DNA of 64,000 bases from Oxytricha trifallax. Its lineage: Eukaryota; Ciliophora; Spirotrichea; Sporadotrichida; Oxytrichidae. Numbering within the stretch: position 1 is the first letter of the stretch; each line of letters begins with the position of its first letter. Shown here piece after piece: positions 1 through 13,500 of this stretch. Made by a program: the position numbers and the translations under genes. The notes under the pieces were generated by a model, which saw only the letters and a program-made list of their open reading frames with translations, had not been told where the DNA came from and made no database searches. Where the stretch lies: contig ARYC01017120.1 in NCBI GenBank assembly GCA_000711775.1, positions 23,683-87,682 on the forward strand, in the 5' to 3' direction.

Positions 1-581
1 TCATATAAATAATATAAGCATGGAAATAGAATGGCAGATATAACGGTTGGTTGAAAATACAAGTGAAACAGCATTAATGTAATGTTAGTCAAAGTTGAAA
101 ATACAAGTGAAAATGGTGTATAAATTAAAAAATTCTTTGGATTAACATGATTAATTTAATATATTCATCACTTGCTATTATCTGTTTTGTTATTGCAAAT
201 GCATAATTTATTCAAATAAAAGCTATTTCTGAAATATCAATTTCTGGATTACTATAAATAAATTGTCTAAAATTATTCAATTATATGTATTTTAATAATA
301 ATATTTCTAGAATATTTGGTTAAATTATACATTATTGTCCATATATTTTAGTAAGAGTAGTATTAATAATTTCTCAAATTTAATTAATACTAGACTTATC
401 TATAAAACTATTTCTAGAATTTTCTAGATTATATCCATCAATTTTATACTTTATTGCATACAATTTAAATTAAAAAAGTATATTTGTAGATTTCTTATAA
501 TGATTTCTATGTAAAATTTAAGAATTTATTTTCCAATCTGTAAGTATTTTCAAATATTCTCAATAATTATGTAGGAGCACT
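1..581. other. AT-rich non-coding stretch before the kinase MDSs
   Basis: No convincing coding sequence is visible. An imperfect direct repeat around the word GTTGAAAATACAAGTGAAA occurs near 50-70 and 92-112. The rest is A/T-rich with no recognisable element. A short open stretch from 20 could be the tail of something beyond the window, but it has no family signature. Confidence 0.5.
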
Positions 582-3500
582 ACCTCTTTATAATCTTGGA
601 GTTTTGCGCTGGAGGAGAAATATTCTATCACATGAATAAAGTTCTTCGTTTTTCAGAGAAAGTGGCAAAGTTTTATTTTGCTGAGATTGTTCTTGCCATG
701 GAATATCTGCATCAAAAGAATGTGTTTTATAGGGATTTAAAACCTGAGAATATTCTGCTGGATTGTTAACATTTATTAAGCAAAGTTGAAAGAAATAAAA
801 GTGACACAAATATTGATGTTTATATAAATTAAAAAAAGGATTAAGATGGACATGTAAAACTAGCGGATTTTGGTATAAGCAGAATTAATTTTAATGAGAA
901 AGACAGGTCAGCTTCATTTTGTGGAAGTCCAGAGTATATGAGCCCTGAAATGCTTAAACCAAGTAGAATTCATAGTAGAGCTGTTGATTTCTATGCTCTT
1001 GGAGCATTCTTTTAAAACATTTTTATATTAGGTAAAGTTGAGATATTTGGTTTTTTATATAGTTATGATTGCTTTTTGAAATGTTGACAGGACTGCCTCC
1101 GCACTTCTCAGAGAATAGAGATGAAATGTATAGGAAAATATTACACAATAACGCAGAGTTCCCAAGATATCTCTCACCCATGGCAAAATCAATTTTAAGA
1201 GGTCTTTTGATCAAGAACCCAGACTAAAGATTAGGAGCAAAGTATGGGATATAAGAGATTAAAGATCACCCATTCTGCATGGACTTTTAAATATAATTAT
1301 TAAAATCAATGACATTAACTGGGATGATGCGATGCAAAGAAAACTTCTTCCACCAATAAGACCCTCTCAGAAATATTCAAACTTTGATCCAGAGTATACA
1401 AGCCTTCCGGTAAGATTTACTTTTGAAGAGGACTTCGTAAAACCTAATCACACAAGAAGAAAGAGTGATCCTGGTTTAGAAATGAATTACTAAACTCCAG
1501 ATTAAAAATTAGAATCCCCAGGCTCCCCTGGTAGTATACATGGAATATAATCGGTTTTTAACAATCTAGGATAAGCTATAGTTTATCCAAGCTTTGTTCA
1601 TGAAAGAAATATTATTGACACTCAGAATAATAAAACTCCTACAAGCTTCAAAGTTTCATAATAAAATAAAAATTAGTATGGTCACTCTGATGAGATGGGT
1701 GGAGATGGCTCCCCTAATTATAGCAGGCCTCCATCTTCTACATTTAGAGGATATTCATTTATGAACTTCAGAAATGATTCGATTTCATCAGTTGATTAGA
1801 ACAATAATTCTGATGGCGTTAAGAAACAAAGTAGCTAGTAATCACCTTTAAACTAGAGACTTTTCTCATAATAACAAAATAATATGAATCATCAACCTTA
1901 ACCTTTTCAAAATAACGTTGCAAATAATCCTCCTCAAATTGGGATTCTTAATGCCCAAAATTTAATGAAGTAGGGCGGAAACGGTTAAGCAGGAATATTT
2001 AACATTATTGATGATTATCAGTTTACTACTTCATAAAGAAGCAGGACAATAAGTTTTGCAAATTAGTCCATATTGACTGAAGGAATAGACCAATAGAAAA
2101 ACATTTACTCTATGAATTTTAAGAGTTTCAACTCATTCTTTAACGAAATCTAATTCAAAGCAAACGAGTATGAGTTTAATGCTTTTAATCAAAAGATTCC
2201 CAAAAAGTGGTAGATCCCTGTTAACATAGTAAATAAGCTAAGATTGGACTAAAGATCTCTACAGTAAATTATCTAGAATCAAAATATGTTACCAGCTCCA
2301 GTAGCATAATTAACTGAATAAGTACTTTTTCAAGATGCTATCAATAACTTTGATTCTAGAACTGAAGATTTTTAATGGCCAAGGATAATTAAAAATATGC
2401 CTGATATCCTTGAAGATATAGAAAATGAGGGAAAATATGGAGAGTCGCCAAAAAATAATTCAAACAATCATTTAATGCTTGACTCGAGGTTGATGAATGA
2501 AACTTTCACAAGAATCAGCAATGATAATGTTCATGACAAAATAACATCGATGCTAATAGGAGATAAGAATGCTAACTTGGATCAATATTCTAAGAATTTA
2601 ATTAGATTCAATGATGAAATTAACAATGTAAAAACAGAGAGAAAACGTAAACCTGCACCTAAGACAAAGGTTGAAAATGTCGAAGGTTAAAATTCTTAAC
2701 AAATCGAATCTAATTAACAGAGTAATATTGTGGATAGAAGAAAAGGTGCTTAAAGTTTATATACCAATATTAACCCCCTCAACGTGGAAAACAGAATTAG
2801 AATTGAAAGTAATTACACAACAAGAAGTGGTGATAGACTTGCTGATGTAGCTGAAATTGGCAGTATTAAATCTGGTGGCAAGGTCACTTAGAATTAATAA
2901 AGCAGCGCAAAGAAAGGCAAAGAGAGTGCTTTAAAAATAAAGCCGAAAGCTGGTACGATGTATGGGCCAAAAGATTAGAAGGAATTCTTAATTAAGAATG
3001 ATTCCGCTTTGAAGTCTCCATAGAACCAGCAGGATATAGGTAAAATTTAAAATTAAAGGCAGCTTCCATCGAGAAACAGCAATCAAATTCTATCTCCAAA
3101 AACCATATCAAACAAGCCAAATGATTTTACTCCTAAATCAAATTAAAATAACTTAAGTCTTCCAACCAGCATTGTCTCTCCAAAAACTAACTTAAGAATT
3201 AGCCAATTTGGAGATAAGAAAACTTCAACACCAAGTAATAGTAGCAACGCTAAGCCAAAATTTAATATCAATAGTCAACAGAACACGAATATTAAATCTA
3301 GAAACTCTGCAAGCAGTTAACATTTACATCTATCAGCAAATAGCATTTTAAACAATCCTTAGCCTGTCTCATAATAAGATAAGAAACTTCAAAATACTGT
3401 AACAATAAGAAAGACCTAATTAGAATAAATTGATGAATTTGAGATGGGAGCCTACTATTCAAAAGATTTATCAAGTAGTCTAGTAAAGTCCACTCAGAAA

Positions 3501-5645
3501 ATTTCTTAATTATCAGCATTAATTAATTCTGATATTTCAAAGCCTAAAAAGAAAATTTCGAGATTGAGTTCACCAAAGAATGAGTTGATTGTAAAAGTTT
3601 TACTTGTGTAATTTATTTGATATCCTCATAGAAAATGCTCACCATTAAAGGGACCTTCTCTTCATCCTTAATAAACAATAACACTCCAAAACCTCAAACC
3701 AATTCAAGTGCTAGTAACTAATTAAATAGAAATAGAATAAAAACAAGTTCATAGTATATATCAAATTCTAGTCATAATAGTAACTTCAAGGGGTTTTTCA
3801 ATACTCAGGATTTTCATAAAGCTACTTAAGATATCAAAGCATAGTAAGAATTGAAAAATAAGACAGCTTCAAAGCAAAATAGAGTTCCAAAATCCTAGGA
3901 GAGAGATAATAAGAAAAGTTCTTCAGGTGATAATACACTTGAGGATGTTGATGAAAATATGGATGAATTCATAATTAATGACAATAAATTTAAAAAAGAT
4001 TCTTTCTCTTTCAAAATATCATATTTGGCTTTAAGTTTATTCAGAGATTAAAGAATGTCTCACTAATCACCTCTATAGCTTTAACTAATGGAAAATAATT
4101 AGATTTCAGTAAAGACTTGAATAGCACTTTTATAAGAAACAGCAATTATTCAGCCTCATCCTCGATTATTTCTCAATCAATTCCACTTAATACTGCTCAT
4201 CTTAAAACCAGCTCAAATCAATAAACACCTGACGAAATGAGACTATAAGAGAAAAAGAATGCCAAAAAGTAAAATTATAATGATTACCACTCTAGCAGCA
4301 AACCCTTGAAAACATGACGTTATTATTACTTATTTTCTTTAACATCCCCACAGCAGTATCTTGGGGATTCCAGTTTATTGAGAGATGAAGACGATGGCGT
4401 ACCAATGACTGAGATTTACGATTCACCAAAAGCATCGACTTCAAAATTACATTAAATGAATGATAATACTAGAAATTGTATCATTAGTCAAAGTGTTGTG
4501 GGATCTGGGGCTATGCTTCTACCTAACAAAGCTTAATTTGGCTCAATCATCTAAGCCAATCAATAAATCATATAGTAAAGATTATTATGGATTTGGTTTT
4601 TAAAAATAAATAGCAGTGGCAGTGTAATTTTATCTCCCAAATTATAGCATTAATAGTAGACTCATTCTTAAAGAAAACAACATACAAATTATGTTTAGCA
4701 TCATACTCCTATGGGCCATTAAAATTTGAATCTGAGAGTCGATAGTCCCAAACCAGTCACTAATAACTAACAAAATAGTAACAGCTCTAGAAAGCCAAAG
4801 GTAGACCCTGGCAGGTATAATAATTAAATTTGGGCTTTTTTTTCATTATATAAGGTATTTGTTATTATATTCATTTTGGAACACCAAAAGAAGCGATTAG
4901 AAAACGCCGTCAAGCACCACTAACGATATGCATTAAATTGATGGAAGTTAAAGTACACCAAATAGCAAAGATGTCTATAATTGTTTCGAGGAGATTAAGA
5001 ACAGTGTAACTCATTTATATTTTCCACCATTTTTATACAATATAAATCCTAAATATTTATAAATACAGTGTGTCTGAGAGAGCAGATACTGAAGTGAAGA
5101 TAAGCGAAGAGAAAATGCTCCTAAGCAAAAGTGAGAGAAAACTGAAGTAGCCCTATAAGGCAAATATAGGTATGAGCCACTCTACATTACAAAGCAACTT
5201 TAATAGTAATTCTAGAAACAATGCTACTGCAAGCAACAGCTTGAACAATAATCATAATGCTAAGCAAGAAAGCAGCCACAATTAACACTAGCAATATTTG
5301 CATACTCATTAATCGCACACATCTAATTAGTAGTTGTATAAAACATATAATTACTTAAATTGACATATTTTTCAAATCTCTAAATTTAAGCACTGAATTA
5401 GTTTATATATTAAATTTCGTTGTATAACACTAAATAAGGAGCGCAGAATACCACAAATTCTAACAACACTAATAATAGCAATTCCAGTGCTCTCTAGCTG
5501 AGATTAAATTTAAATCTTTTTAATAAAAATTTTTAGATTGACGATATCTCAAGCCAATAAGAATTTATGAAAAAGAACATGAAAAATTTAATTATGATAA
5601 AATTAACTAGCAACTAAAATATTATATAAGCTCCTAGTACTGTAA
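582..5645 (+). CDS. AGC-type Ser/Thr protein kinase, C-terminal MDSs (misplaced half of a scrambled gene)
   Basis: This half begins inside the kinase domain, just after the hinge: LEFCAGGE, then the catalytic loop YRDLKPEN, DFG as ADFGIS, CGSPEYMSPEM in the activation segment, a DFYALG helix F and an AGC C-tail (INWDD, PPIRPS, FTFEED). No N-lobe precedes it; the matching N-lobe lies downstream at 7205-8816. The part after about 1450 is a long Ser/Asn/Gln-rich tail of unknown role. IESs with in-frame pointers interrupt it: GAT (about 765-845), ATT (about 1010-1070), GAC (about 1285-1310), AAAGA (about 4005-4115), AACAT (about 4315-4345), ACAGTGT (about 5010-5065) and GTTGTATAA (about 5335-5425). 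A GT-AG intron lies near 3596-3636. The 3' end is uncertain because the frame stays open into AT-rich DNA. Kinase identity is firm; the subfamily (S6K/SGK/PKB-like) is inferred from the C-tail. Confidence 0.85.
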
Positions 5646-7204
5646 AATTCCATTTGAATTGTAGAAATTTATTTTTAAAAAAATTTATAAATAACTCATC
5701 ACTTTCAATTATGATTTTTAAAAAATTTCTATATGTATAGCTTATTAAAAATGATAATTTTTCTAATTATAGTTTTCAATTATCTCATCAACTAAAATTT
5801 TATAAAAATTCATAATATTATATTGGAAAGTTTGCTAAAATTTTAATATAAAATAGGATAATATTACAAGAATTGAAGCAGCATAAATTTATGATTGAGT
5901 ATAAAAGATTTTGGTAAAATAACCGACATTATAAATATAGTAAAATTTTATTTCCCCAATTGTAAAATTATTCCTGCAGTAATTATTAAAATATGCACAC
6001 TCTAGACTAATGTCGTTTAAGATATATAAAGCAATTCAATCATTATGAAACGATTTTTTAATATAATTTAAATTATTTAAATTAAGTGATTTTGTTATAA
6101 AATACGCTAAATTATTATACATTTGTATTTATTGTATGAAATGGATTAGAAAACTATTGGAAAAAATAATTAGAATATATTTTTTAATAACAAAATTATG
6201 ATTAGTAATATATAAAATTTTAGTCATATAAATCCTCTCCTATTTATAAATTATTTATTAACAATTGATCAGATCATATCATATTAAAAGATAAGTTATC
6301 TCATTTAGACTATTTAAATTTAAATTGTTTTTTAATATGTGTAATCTTAAGTATTTATTTGGCAGAATTATATTTTAAATTTACTCTTAATTTTCTAAAC
6401 ATAAGATATAATCAAGTAATATTTGATTTTGTAGCTACTATGCAACTTATCCAGAGCAAGAGTAATTTAACCATATAAACATAGAATTTTATTTTTTTCC
6501 AACAATCTCCTATCAAGTTTTATTTATTTTATTAAATTTATACTATAAATTTCATATTTATCAAACAAATAAAATTATAAAATAAAACTATACTGAATTA
6601 TAGATTAATATCTATAAAATGAAAATAATAAGACGAAAAATAATAAAATAATGATTATAAATCTTGAAATAAAATAAACAGAGATTTTAATATAATTTAT
6701 TAGAATAGCTAAAGTATAAATAAATAATTATTAGTAGCATTAACAATATTGAGCATTTATTTGCATTTTAGGAATATAAATTAATAATTTAACGTTAAAT
6801 GGTATTTTACATAGAAAATAAATTTAAAATTTATTTATAAAATCATGTTTTATTGAGAGACTACATTGAAGAAAAAACAACATCAGTGAATTAAGTTTTT
6901 TTAAAGAAAATTATGATTCTATCGTCAATTTATCATAAATTTTTTTGAACTTATTTTTCGGCAAAATAATGGGGATCAATTGAGTTTATAAATAAAAATT
7001 CAGTCTAAATATATATATATACAGTTATGCATATATTTAAAAATAAAAATATAAAGATAAATGCCTAATATAAACTAAATGCTAATTAAAATATTGTTAG
7101 AATAATGTTAATTTCTCTTTTTAGATATTATTCTAAGTTTAATATCTACGAGCTTAATTTATCATAATTGTAAATTTTTAGATTTCTTAAGAATTCTAAG
7201 AATA
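5646..7204. other. AT-rich spacer between the two halves of the scrambled kinase
   Basis: About 1.5 kb of very A/T-rich DNA with no recognisable coding sequence, repeat array or transposon end. It separates the 3' MDS group from the 5' MDS group. Some of it may be untranslated ends of the final macronuclear molecule, but nothing in the sequence marks those ends. Confidence 0.5.
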
Positions 7205-8816
7205 ATGGGAAACACATAGAAGGGTCTCAATGATTTTATGATCTCTTAGCAAACTAGTGGAGGTCTCCAAGGTCATCGCTATGGAGAAAACAACGCCCAT
7301 AATATCATTGAGAAAAAATTAATTTTTTGTTGTTATTAATAAATTTCAATATTTTATGTGATACAGTAAATACTAATTAGCATAATACAACAACTCACTA
7401 GGAAACTCACAACAGTTCTTAGAGTTTCGCAGCTAGACTCACTGAATCATAACTTATCATTATTGCAACAAAAACTAAATAAATAGTAAACATATATTTG
7501 ATAATCATAATAATTTATTATTATGATTATAAAAATGACAGATTTATTTTTACAATAATGATCCTGATGATAGTGATGCTGGCATGAATACAGGAACAGG
7601 AATTAACATTCAATTCAAATTTTATAATTAAAAAACAAAATTATATTTAATTCGTTTTTGTTTGTTTTTGGATTATTGACAATATGAAACAAGGCTCATA
7701 AAAATATAAATTACAAGGGTTCGAGTAAGTATAAAAAATATAGTAATTTGGCTTATTTAGAATTCTTAAAATTATTCATAAATTTAACTCCAAATAATCA
7801 TTTTCACTAATTTCTTTTATAGTTCGAGTTTGTATAAGGAATGCAATCATTCAATTATATTTATTTTAATTAATACTAGAAATTCAATATTATATAGCAT
7901 ATTACAAACCAGAAGGTAACAAATTAATCCAAATTTAAAGCTTCTACAAATTCATCAATATTCTATCTAATTAGTCCTTTTTAGCTTCTTCTTTCTTTAT
8001 TATTATATATAAATTCTTAACGAATGTTGTTTGGATAGGTGAGTAACTTTGCTTGAATTGCAAAAATGGTGACTACCAAGGAGGAGGATCGGGAAGAGTC
8101 AAAAGTGGAGCTAATACTAATACCAATATGAACCGAGAGAGAGCTGGAATTGGCATGGCTTTTAATATAGAAAAATATGTCATTTAATAATTTTATTTTT
8201 GGCTTTTGACAATCTAGAAAGAAAAAAAGTTTCAGAAAATAAAGCACCGAGACATTTAAGAGGTAATTAGAATTACATATTCCATAAAATTCAAAATATG
8301 TATTGGATGTTTCATTATAGGTCTCAAAGAATTTCTTATAAATGTTTATATCACATGTGTTCACTTAATAGCATCATTCATTATAATAGACTATTTTTAT
8401 TCTAATTTCTACACCAAATATGAAATATAATAACCCTTATATCTATTAGGTCAAGGAAATGTAAACAAAAGAAAGAAATTAATCCCTAATTTAGAGGATT
8501 TTGATATAATTAGAGTAATTGGCAAGGGTGGCTTCTCAACAGTGTTTTAAGGTAAATATATCAAACCATTTTTCATATTTTTTGGATTTTATTTAAATTT
8601 TGAAACAAATAAGTTAAATTTGACCACTCTCTTAAATACGTATTTATAGTGCGCAGGAAAGACGATGGAGCAATCTATGCGATGAAATGCTTAAAGAAAT
8701 CTCAAATTAAAAGAGAGAACAAAGTCAGACATGTAATGAATGAGAGATAAATATTGTAAACTGTTAATCATCCATTTATTGTCAAAATGAAGTGGGCCTT
8801 TCAATCTGTGAATAAC
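7205..8816 (+). CDS. AGC-type Ser/Thr protein kinase, N-terminal MDSs (start of the scrambled gene)
   Basis: The start is the ATG at 7205 (MGNTQKG, a possible N-myristoylation start). A low-complexity Gly/Asn/Thr region is spread over several MDSs (7205-7310, about 7375-7450, 7560-7610, 8065-8170). From about 8455 comes the kinase N-lobe: DFDIIRVIGKGGFSTVF (glycine loop), then AMKC with the ATP-binding lysine, and NERQIL for helix C. A CATAAT pointer joins the first two MDSs. A GT-AG intron (about 8552-8648) lies between STVFQ and VRRKDDG. The N-lobe stops at WAFQSVNN (8816), and the following AT-rich DNA encodes no C-lobe. Joining 8816 to 584 via the shared AC gives a seamless kinase domain (..SVNN-LFIILEFCAGGE..). 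The two blocks are therefore inferred to be one permuted gene. Confidence 0.85.
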
Positions 8817-9109
8817 AATTTAATTTATTATATGCCATTTATTTTAGTAATCAAGGATAAAAAAAACATAATAGAGTTACTTGATTGTTATCATCAATTC
8901 ACAAATATAATTTGGATTACTCTAATTTAATGTAATAAAATATCAAAGTTAACTTTAATACATAAAAAAGTTTAATGTTTTATAGCATTATCTTGAACCG
9001 TAAACATTATACAAATCCTTTTTAACCAAAATGTAAGGAAGTATAAGTGTAATATAAAAATTCATGTTTTTAATTAAATAATCTACTTAGTATTTTGATT
9101 ATGTTTTAC

Positions 9110-10417
9110 TCAATCGAAGGAAATTGTAAATTCTTTAATTTCACTGTCTATTTCATTTGTTCTTAACCCTATAAATACCAACTTAGAAAGTTTCTGAATG
9201 TAAGTGATTCCTCTAGAAATTTCATATTAAAATCAAAGTAATAAAACATAAATTTCATCAAGTTACATCGTGGAAGAACCAAATTCCAAAGGTTGCTGCA
9301 TTTGACTAGTGTAAGTCCTCAATGATTCAGATTTCTCAATTAAACTTTAATAAGAATTTTTAATAATCAATTAAATTTTTGCAGATAATTGTTTAGTTGC
9401 TTGCCATCTTCATAGATAGTGACTGCTAAGTGGTTGTTAGAAACATAACTCTCTTCAATTGAGGGGTCTGCAATCAAGCTGCCCTCGGATATCACAATCA
9501 TTGATTCCCAACATAATTACTTCACAAACTTTATGTTGCTTATGTGCTACAACTAAACTTTAAAATACATTATAACATTACAAACTATTCTTAAGGTGTA
9601 CCTAAATTGATCTAGGTTTATAAAATCAAGTCCATAGCGAGGCATGTAATAGCACTGACCAGGTTTCCATCATCAGCAAGTACATTGAAAGTCATTATAA
9701 TTTCTCCTCTAACTTCATGATTTACTATCAAGCTGAAGTCAATGCACAACTAATTAATTAATTTATTAAAAATTGCTTTATTGTATTTTATACCAATATG
9801 TATTTTAATAAACTCTACTTGTTTCTTAATATGGTGTGCATAGAAAACTTCTTTTTACTCTTGGTAGTCTCTGCGAACATGTTGTTATTGCAATTCACGC
9901 ATTAATTAAATTGAGATGGTAAGGGGTCTCTCTGAGATTGTAGCGTGATCTTAATTTTTCAATGAGGCTTGCCCAATTATCAGAGTATATTAAAAAAAAA
10001 CTTATTTAATTATTAAAATAAAGAGTTTTTCCTTGATTCACAGCACCAGAAGCTCTGAAATTCATTTATTGCTGCTAGTTGTTATTATAAAATTTTAATT
10101 AATCAAACCCTTGTGATTTATTTTCATTCAAACTTAATCATTGATCAATATTTGTATAACTCTGAAGTACTTATCTCTTGACTGTAATTGGTCTATGCTG
10201 AGTGAGTGTGCGAGAATCAGCTCTAACTCCATTTCTGATTAAATATTAATGGTACTCATGTGGGAGAAGTTTCTTCAGAAGCTCTAAAAACAAATATATT
10301 AGCACAAGTTGTTAGAAATAAGAAGGGGTCTAGAGATATTTTAGAGAGAATAGTGGGGCAATTTATAATAAGGAAGAAAAACAAATAAAAAGTGATTGTA
10401 TATTTACCTGGTTCCAT
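9110..10417 (-). CDS. Exosome RNase PH-domain subunit (RRP43/EXOSC8-like)
   Basis: The start is MEP, followed by an intron (about 10330-10405), then LLKKLLPHEYHQYLIRNGVRADSRTLTQHRPITV, the classic N-terminus of RNase PH-type exosome subunits (here split over several residues: NGVRADSRT is the key motif). Farther on are CIDFSLIVNHE (about 9690-9750) and a C-terminal segment like EXOSC8 (LIADPSIEE, then TIYEDGKQL, about 9380-9510). The gene ends at the TGA at 9110-9112. In the cell such subunits form the exosome ring for 3'-to-5' RNA processing. Several IESs break the middle (about 9230-9320, 9545-9640, 9985-10060, 10080-10150), so the central region cannot be read with certainty. RRP43 is preferred over RRP42/45 by C-terminal resemblance only. 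Confidence 0.7.
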
Positions 10418-10524
10418 TTTATATATAAGTTAAGTTTAATAATAGTAATTAGTATTAATGAAATTAATGCAATAGATTATTAAATTAAAATGTTTTTAAT
10501 GCTTTTTAAATTATAAATAATTTG

Positions 10525-13500
10525 TCAGAAATAATTGTCGTACTGATCTTTATTCTCATTTATTATGCTTTTAGGTTAATTTTCTAAGATTATTTTATTC
10601 TATTCATTAAATTAAGCATCTATTTAGCGTTGCTCTCCTGGCTTCAAGTGTAAATTAAGTGTAGATTTATATTATTAAATTTATAATATTTAGATGTTTT
10701 AGAAAAGACACAATTAAATTTCATGAATGATTTATGATAATAAATAAAAGATTAATGACCATTTTAATGTTAAAGGTGATCTTTTAGTGCTTATCTAGAC
10801 TGTGACATTTAATTATCATACATCATTTCTCTAGATTACCTTAGTCTATCGATTTCTTCCTCTAGTTCCTGGGGTTTCTTTAACCCTTAGATTTCAATGA
10901 AGTCTTCCATTAGCTTCATTTCCTCTGTATAATTTAGCATATTTATATATAATTCTAAGAAATAGTTTCAGTTAATAGGCCATGCAAATTATATGTAAAT
11001 TGATATATACAAAGTTATATTTTATATAATTAACTGCATTTTATTATAAGTGCTTCAGAGTAATCCTATTTCTTAAATATGAAATTGCCCTTAAACACCT
11101 TATGTTCATGTTTGAATTAACTAATCTAGCTGAGCAATCTCTATTAAATTCTTAAACCATCAAATAATAAGTGCTGTAGTTAGGGATTCAACTTTCCATT
11201 AGTGAATGCTTCATTCATTAGTACTTCGATTTACTTGAATGCTTTCTCTTTTTTAATCAATAAAAAGAAATTATAAGAAATTAATAGTTCCTTCATAATA
11301 CAATCAATTATCAAGTTGATCCTAGATAATTTTGATATGATATTAATATTTAATATTACTAAATAATGTAGTGAATGATAGCCATAAGTATAGCTTTAAC
11401 ATCAACTCTTGCTACATATAGCATTTTACATCTAAGTAGCAATTTAATGACATTTGGTCTGTTTACTTCCTCATAATGTTCAAATATGCGTTCAAGTGAG
11501 ACATCAGCTGGGATCATATTGTTGGTCAGAATCTCTATTTCACACTTTAAAATTAGCTAAAATTAAGAAGTATTTTATGATATATATCCTATATCATAAA
11601 AAGGAAAATAATTAAAAAATATGAGATATTTCATAAATTTGTTTATAAATATATGATTGTGGTCTTAGCTCTATCATGAAATTCTTAGAGCATCTCAGGT
11701 TAATTATAAGTCCTTGCTTTCTTCTTTAATAATGATGCTTTATAGGTAGCTTCAATCTCAGTGTACATTTATTTGTTTTCTGGACTATGTATAAATAAAA
11801 TATTGAAACAAAAGAGAAACTTACTTAAAGTTATCTTCGATTTAAACTGGAGTTTGATTCTAGTCAACAACATCATTAGGATTTAAAATAAAAAAATGAA
11901 AATGATAAATTAGTTTTTAAAATAGATCACAGCATATAACTAAGTATAAAATTTAAGATTTGCTACATTTTCTTGAGCTTATTTGAATTTCTACTCAGCT
12001 TAGTATTTCTTATAAACATATTTATAGATCTAGGCTCTTGACCAATCTTAATTTCGCTTTGGGATATATTCCTCAGGATTAGGCTCGTTATTTTTTAAAA
12101 CTACTTCTTAAGTTTGTATTTCTATTGATACTCTATCTGGTTGATTATATAAAAAGATTAATATAGTAAGTTTTGGGGGGGGAAGTTTCCTGCACTCGAG
12201 GAAGTTTCCTGCACTGTTTTTATCTTTATGCTAAATTTAATAAATTTTACATAAATAAAAAAATTTTATATTTTTATGACCCATTAAATATTAAGAGCAT
12301 ATTGTTCATCATTGAAGTAGCTCAAGAAGATTTAGTCTAACATTATATAGGCATGGTAAGAACAAGATAAATTGAATCAGAATGACACTAACAATTGCAT
12401 ACAATATTGGAATTACTATAGTAAAGTAATGTATAATTAAGAGACAGAACCTACAAATATCATATGAAAAATGTCAGAGTTTTTGGAATCTGAAGAGAGA
12501 TATTGACTATTGATTGATAAATTGAAGTATAATTAAAACAATGAAATTAGTCCTTAAGTTGGTTGATAGTTGTTATAAAGATTAATTAAATTAAAAATAA
12601 TTAAAAATTAAAAAATTAAAAAAAGTGCAGGAAACTTCCCTAAAATTTTTTTTATCATAAACCGGTGCAGGAAACTTCCCCCCCCTAAGATTTTACCACA
12701 AGAAATTATATTAATAATTAAAATGAATTTTTTATTTTGTAATGGTTCCTTAATTCTATCAGTTTCTATGTTTGCACTTTTCCTCATAACTTAAAATTGA
12801 TCAGCGTCGATTTCAACAGAACGAGCTCTATTTTCCTCATTCTCACTGAATTCCATAGGTGAAGTAGACTCGTCTCGTCTTGGTTTTATCAACGGGCCTT
12901 AGAATTCAAATTTAGGGGACTGATTTGAATGAATGTTTTTATGAGTATGTGGATGCTACCTTTTGCCGTGATGATTGGTGCTACAAACATGGCTTGATAA
13001 TTTACTTCTTCCCATTAATCTATCATAGAGTTAATCCTCAATCCAAGCTGGAGGAGATCTAGCCCCTGGGCTTTGACCGAAACTCTACATCATGCTTTAC
13101 CTTCGATTAGGGCTACGGCTTTCAATTATACTCTTATTTGCAAAACTCGAGCCAAATTACTATTAATTAAACCCTAAACCCATAGGAGTTTTGTTACTTT
13201 GCTGATCTTACTAGCTCCCTTTATAGTTGCTACTGTTATTCGCTAAAATTTATTGCATCTGTATTTAATTGGCACCTTATCTACCCATTTTGGTATTATT
13301 TTCTGTCCTCAACCCTTCATTATACATTTCCCCTATATAATCACCAGCTAGTGACCCCCCTTGATTCTAAACTAAAAGTGGGAACTTCATGCCAGTCGTT
13401 GAATTAGTTTGAGTCAAGTTTTTCTATTATAAATTTATATCTGAGGAGTTAAGTTATATTGATCTACCATTAGGACTGAAATTATTGTTGTTTATAGTCA

